Of a stretch of 64,000 nucleotides of DNA, positions 62,998 through 64,000 are shown piece after piece (positions within the stretch are counted from its first letter, which is position 1; every line of letters starts with the position of its first letter). The notes under the pieces were generated by a model. It ran no database searches. It was not told where the DNA came from and worked only from the letters and a program-made list of their open reading frames with translations. Location of the stretch: assembly GCA_014529385.2 (NCBI GenBank), contig CM043965.1, forward strand, positions 19,202,412 through 19,266,411. Reading direction: 5' to 3'. A program made the position numbers and the translations under genes. The DNA is from Adiantum capillus-veneris. Taxonomy: Eukaryota > Streptophyta > Polypodiopsida > Polypodiales > Pteridaceae.

Positions 62998-63086
<89 letters not shown>
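62998..63086 (+). repeat. (GA)n microsatellite next to a poly-G run
   Basis: About 44 GA units preceded by GGTAGGGTGGGGGGGGG. Confidence 0.95.
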
Positions 63087-63088
<2 letters not shown>

Positions 63089-63811
63089 CTGTCTCTGTAA
63101 TATCTAGTGGTGCCAAGTTGGATGATGATGTCGCAGGTCGTTGAGAGCAAGAACCAGAAGGTGGCCAGGAGGAAGAGGAACAAAAGACAAAGGCCAAGGA
63201 GATGTGGCGACGCGGTAGCAAAGGACTCAAACCAGTGGAGGTCGCTCAACGCAGGATCACGAGAGGTGGCCAAGGGGAAGAGCTCAAAAAAGGCAAAGGC
63301 AAGGACGATTTGTTTGTTCTACTTAGATGTGGAGATGGAAACTGCAACGGCGATCGGCGTCTGACTCTAAACAATCACTCAAAAAAGGCACGTGGATTGT
63401 GCTCACAAGGACAACCAGTAATAAACGGGCTTAGATTCCCATGCAGTACGATCTACCAACCACAATCTCAGGTGTAATCATGCGCATAAGTGAAGTTGTC
63501 CCCTTGCCGAGGTAAGCATTCTAAGTTTAGAGGCAGTACCCCCGCCAAACATTTTAAGTATACCGTCACCCCAAATGAGTGCTCTTCTGTCTCTTTTTGC
63601 ATCCTATATTGCCCAACATTTTAACTCTACCCCCGTCAACGCTACGCGGTAAGGAAACCATCTCTTTTGTGCTCCCAACCCCTTTTGTGCGTCCTCCTCC
63701 CTTTTTGCGCGTCCTCCTCTTACTCCTGTTCTGTAGTGCTTTAGTGACGCAGAACTCTACACACAGTGAAGAGGTATGCTACTATACTTTTGTGCACTTT
63801 TGTTTTGTGTG
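63087..63811. other. No gene supported
   Basis: Overlapping ORFs exist on both strands at 63107-63364. The minus-strand one encodes a hydrophobic stretch (LLGLCLLFLFLLATFWFLL) but runs into the GA tract, and no family is visible. Confidence 0.35.
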
Positions 63812-63875
63812 GTCAGTACCAAGCGAATAAGGGAAGGCAAACTCTGTTCGTTGCACCTGGTTGCTTGGTACTGAC
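63812..63875. repeat. Hairpin repeat H5
   Basis: 13-bp perfect arms GTCAGTACCAAGC / GCTTGGTACTGAC, followed by the GAATA motif of H1. Confidence 0.85.
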
Positions 63876-63914
63876 TTCAAAAAATATAAATGATGTTTGC
63901 TATTACACTTTTCT

Positions 63915-63984
63915 GAGGTCAGTACCAAGAGAATAAGGGAAGGTAAACCCTGTTTGTTGCACCTATTCAATTAGTACTGACCTC
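63915..63984. repeat. Hairpin repeat H6
   Basis: 11-bp perfect arms GAGGTCAGTAC / GTACTGACCTC, 103 bp after H5, and partly a tandem copy of it. The array may continue beyond the window. Confidence 0.82.
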
Positions 63985-64000
63985 ATAAAATATTAATGAT

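Noticed and set aside
63107-63364. Membrane protein with a hydrophobic segment at 62968-63273 (minus) or a basic protein on the plus strand
   Set aside because: Both frames are open over the same DNA and one runs into the GA tract. There is no homology signal to choose either.

Overview
The window is nuclear DNA of a land plant with a large, repeat-rich genome. It holds plant-lineage Ty3/gypsy elements (Tat-like and chromovirus), Ty1/copia fragments, a decayed copy of a plant nuclear poly(A) polymerase and many long (GA)n tracts. A fern or lycophyte is plausible, but that is inference only. I see no intact host gene; nearly everything is transposable-element sequence at different stages of decay.

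Layout. 1-13985: a minus-strand giant Ty3/gypsy element (Element 1). Its 5' LTR is at 13074-13985 and its 3' LTR lies off the left edge. It is inserted inside the reverse transcriptase of an older plus-strand chromovirus (13986 to about 16490). 16.5-18.45 kb: (GA)n-rich intergenic DNA. 18.46-20.3 kb: poly(A) polymerase pseudogene. 20.3-30.5 kb: intergenic DNA with small tandem duplications, a 97-bp minisatellite and very degraded gypsy and copia fragments. 29.89-35.13 kb: copia fragments split by 3.3 kb that carries a giant compound microsatellite and a proline-rich repeat fragment. 35.4-38.1 kb: a decayed, intron-containing gene that looks transposase-like. 38160-60349: a complete 22.2-kb LTR retrotransposon (Element 2) with two LTRs of about 1 kb and an imperfect 5-bp target duplication. 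60.35-64 kb: an unidentified broken minus-strand coding region, a 343-bp tandem duplication, three pairs of hairpin repeats and another (GA)n tract.

The most interesting object is the family formed by Elements 1 and 2. They are clearly diverged from each other but share an unusual plan: a domain upstream of Gag; Gag with several zinc knuckles; a first retropepsin; RT; RNase H; two consecutive integrase-type H2C2 zinc domains; the integrase core; then in the integrase frame (Element 2) a second retropepsin-like domain and a tail of repeated W-x-x-K motifs; then a conserved noncoding block ending in an internal polypurine tract. In Element 2 the internal tract is identical over 14 nt to the real one at the 3' LTR. 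About 8.7 kb of extra sequence follows, with coiled-coil ORFs. Noncoding parts of both elements carry dispersed 12-24 bp palindromes that share the core ATCGCGAT but have family-specific arms (CGATCGCGATCG in Element 1, GTCTATCGCGATAGAC in Element 2). Both copies are broken by stops and frameshifts, so these features are inherited from active ancestors.

All calls come from reading the sequence and supplied translations. No database search was possible, so family names rest on motifs and domain order.
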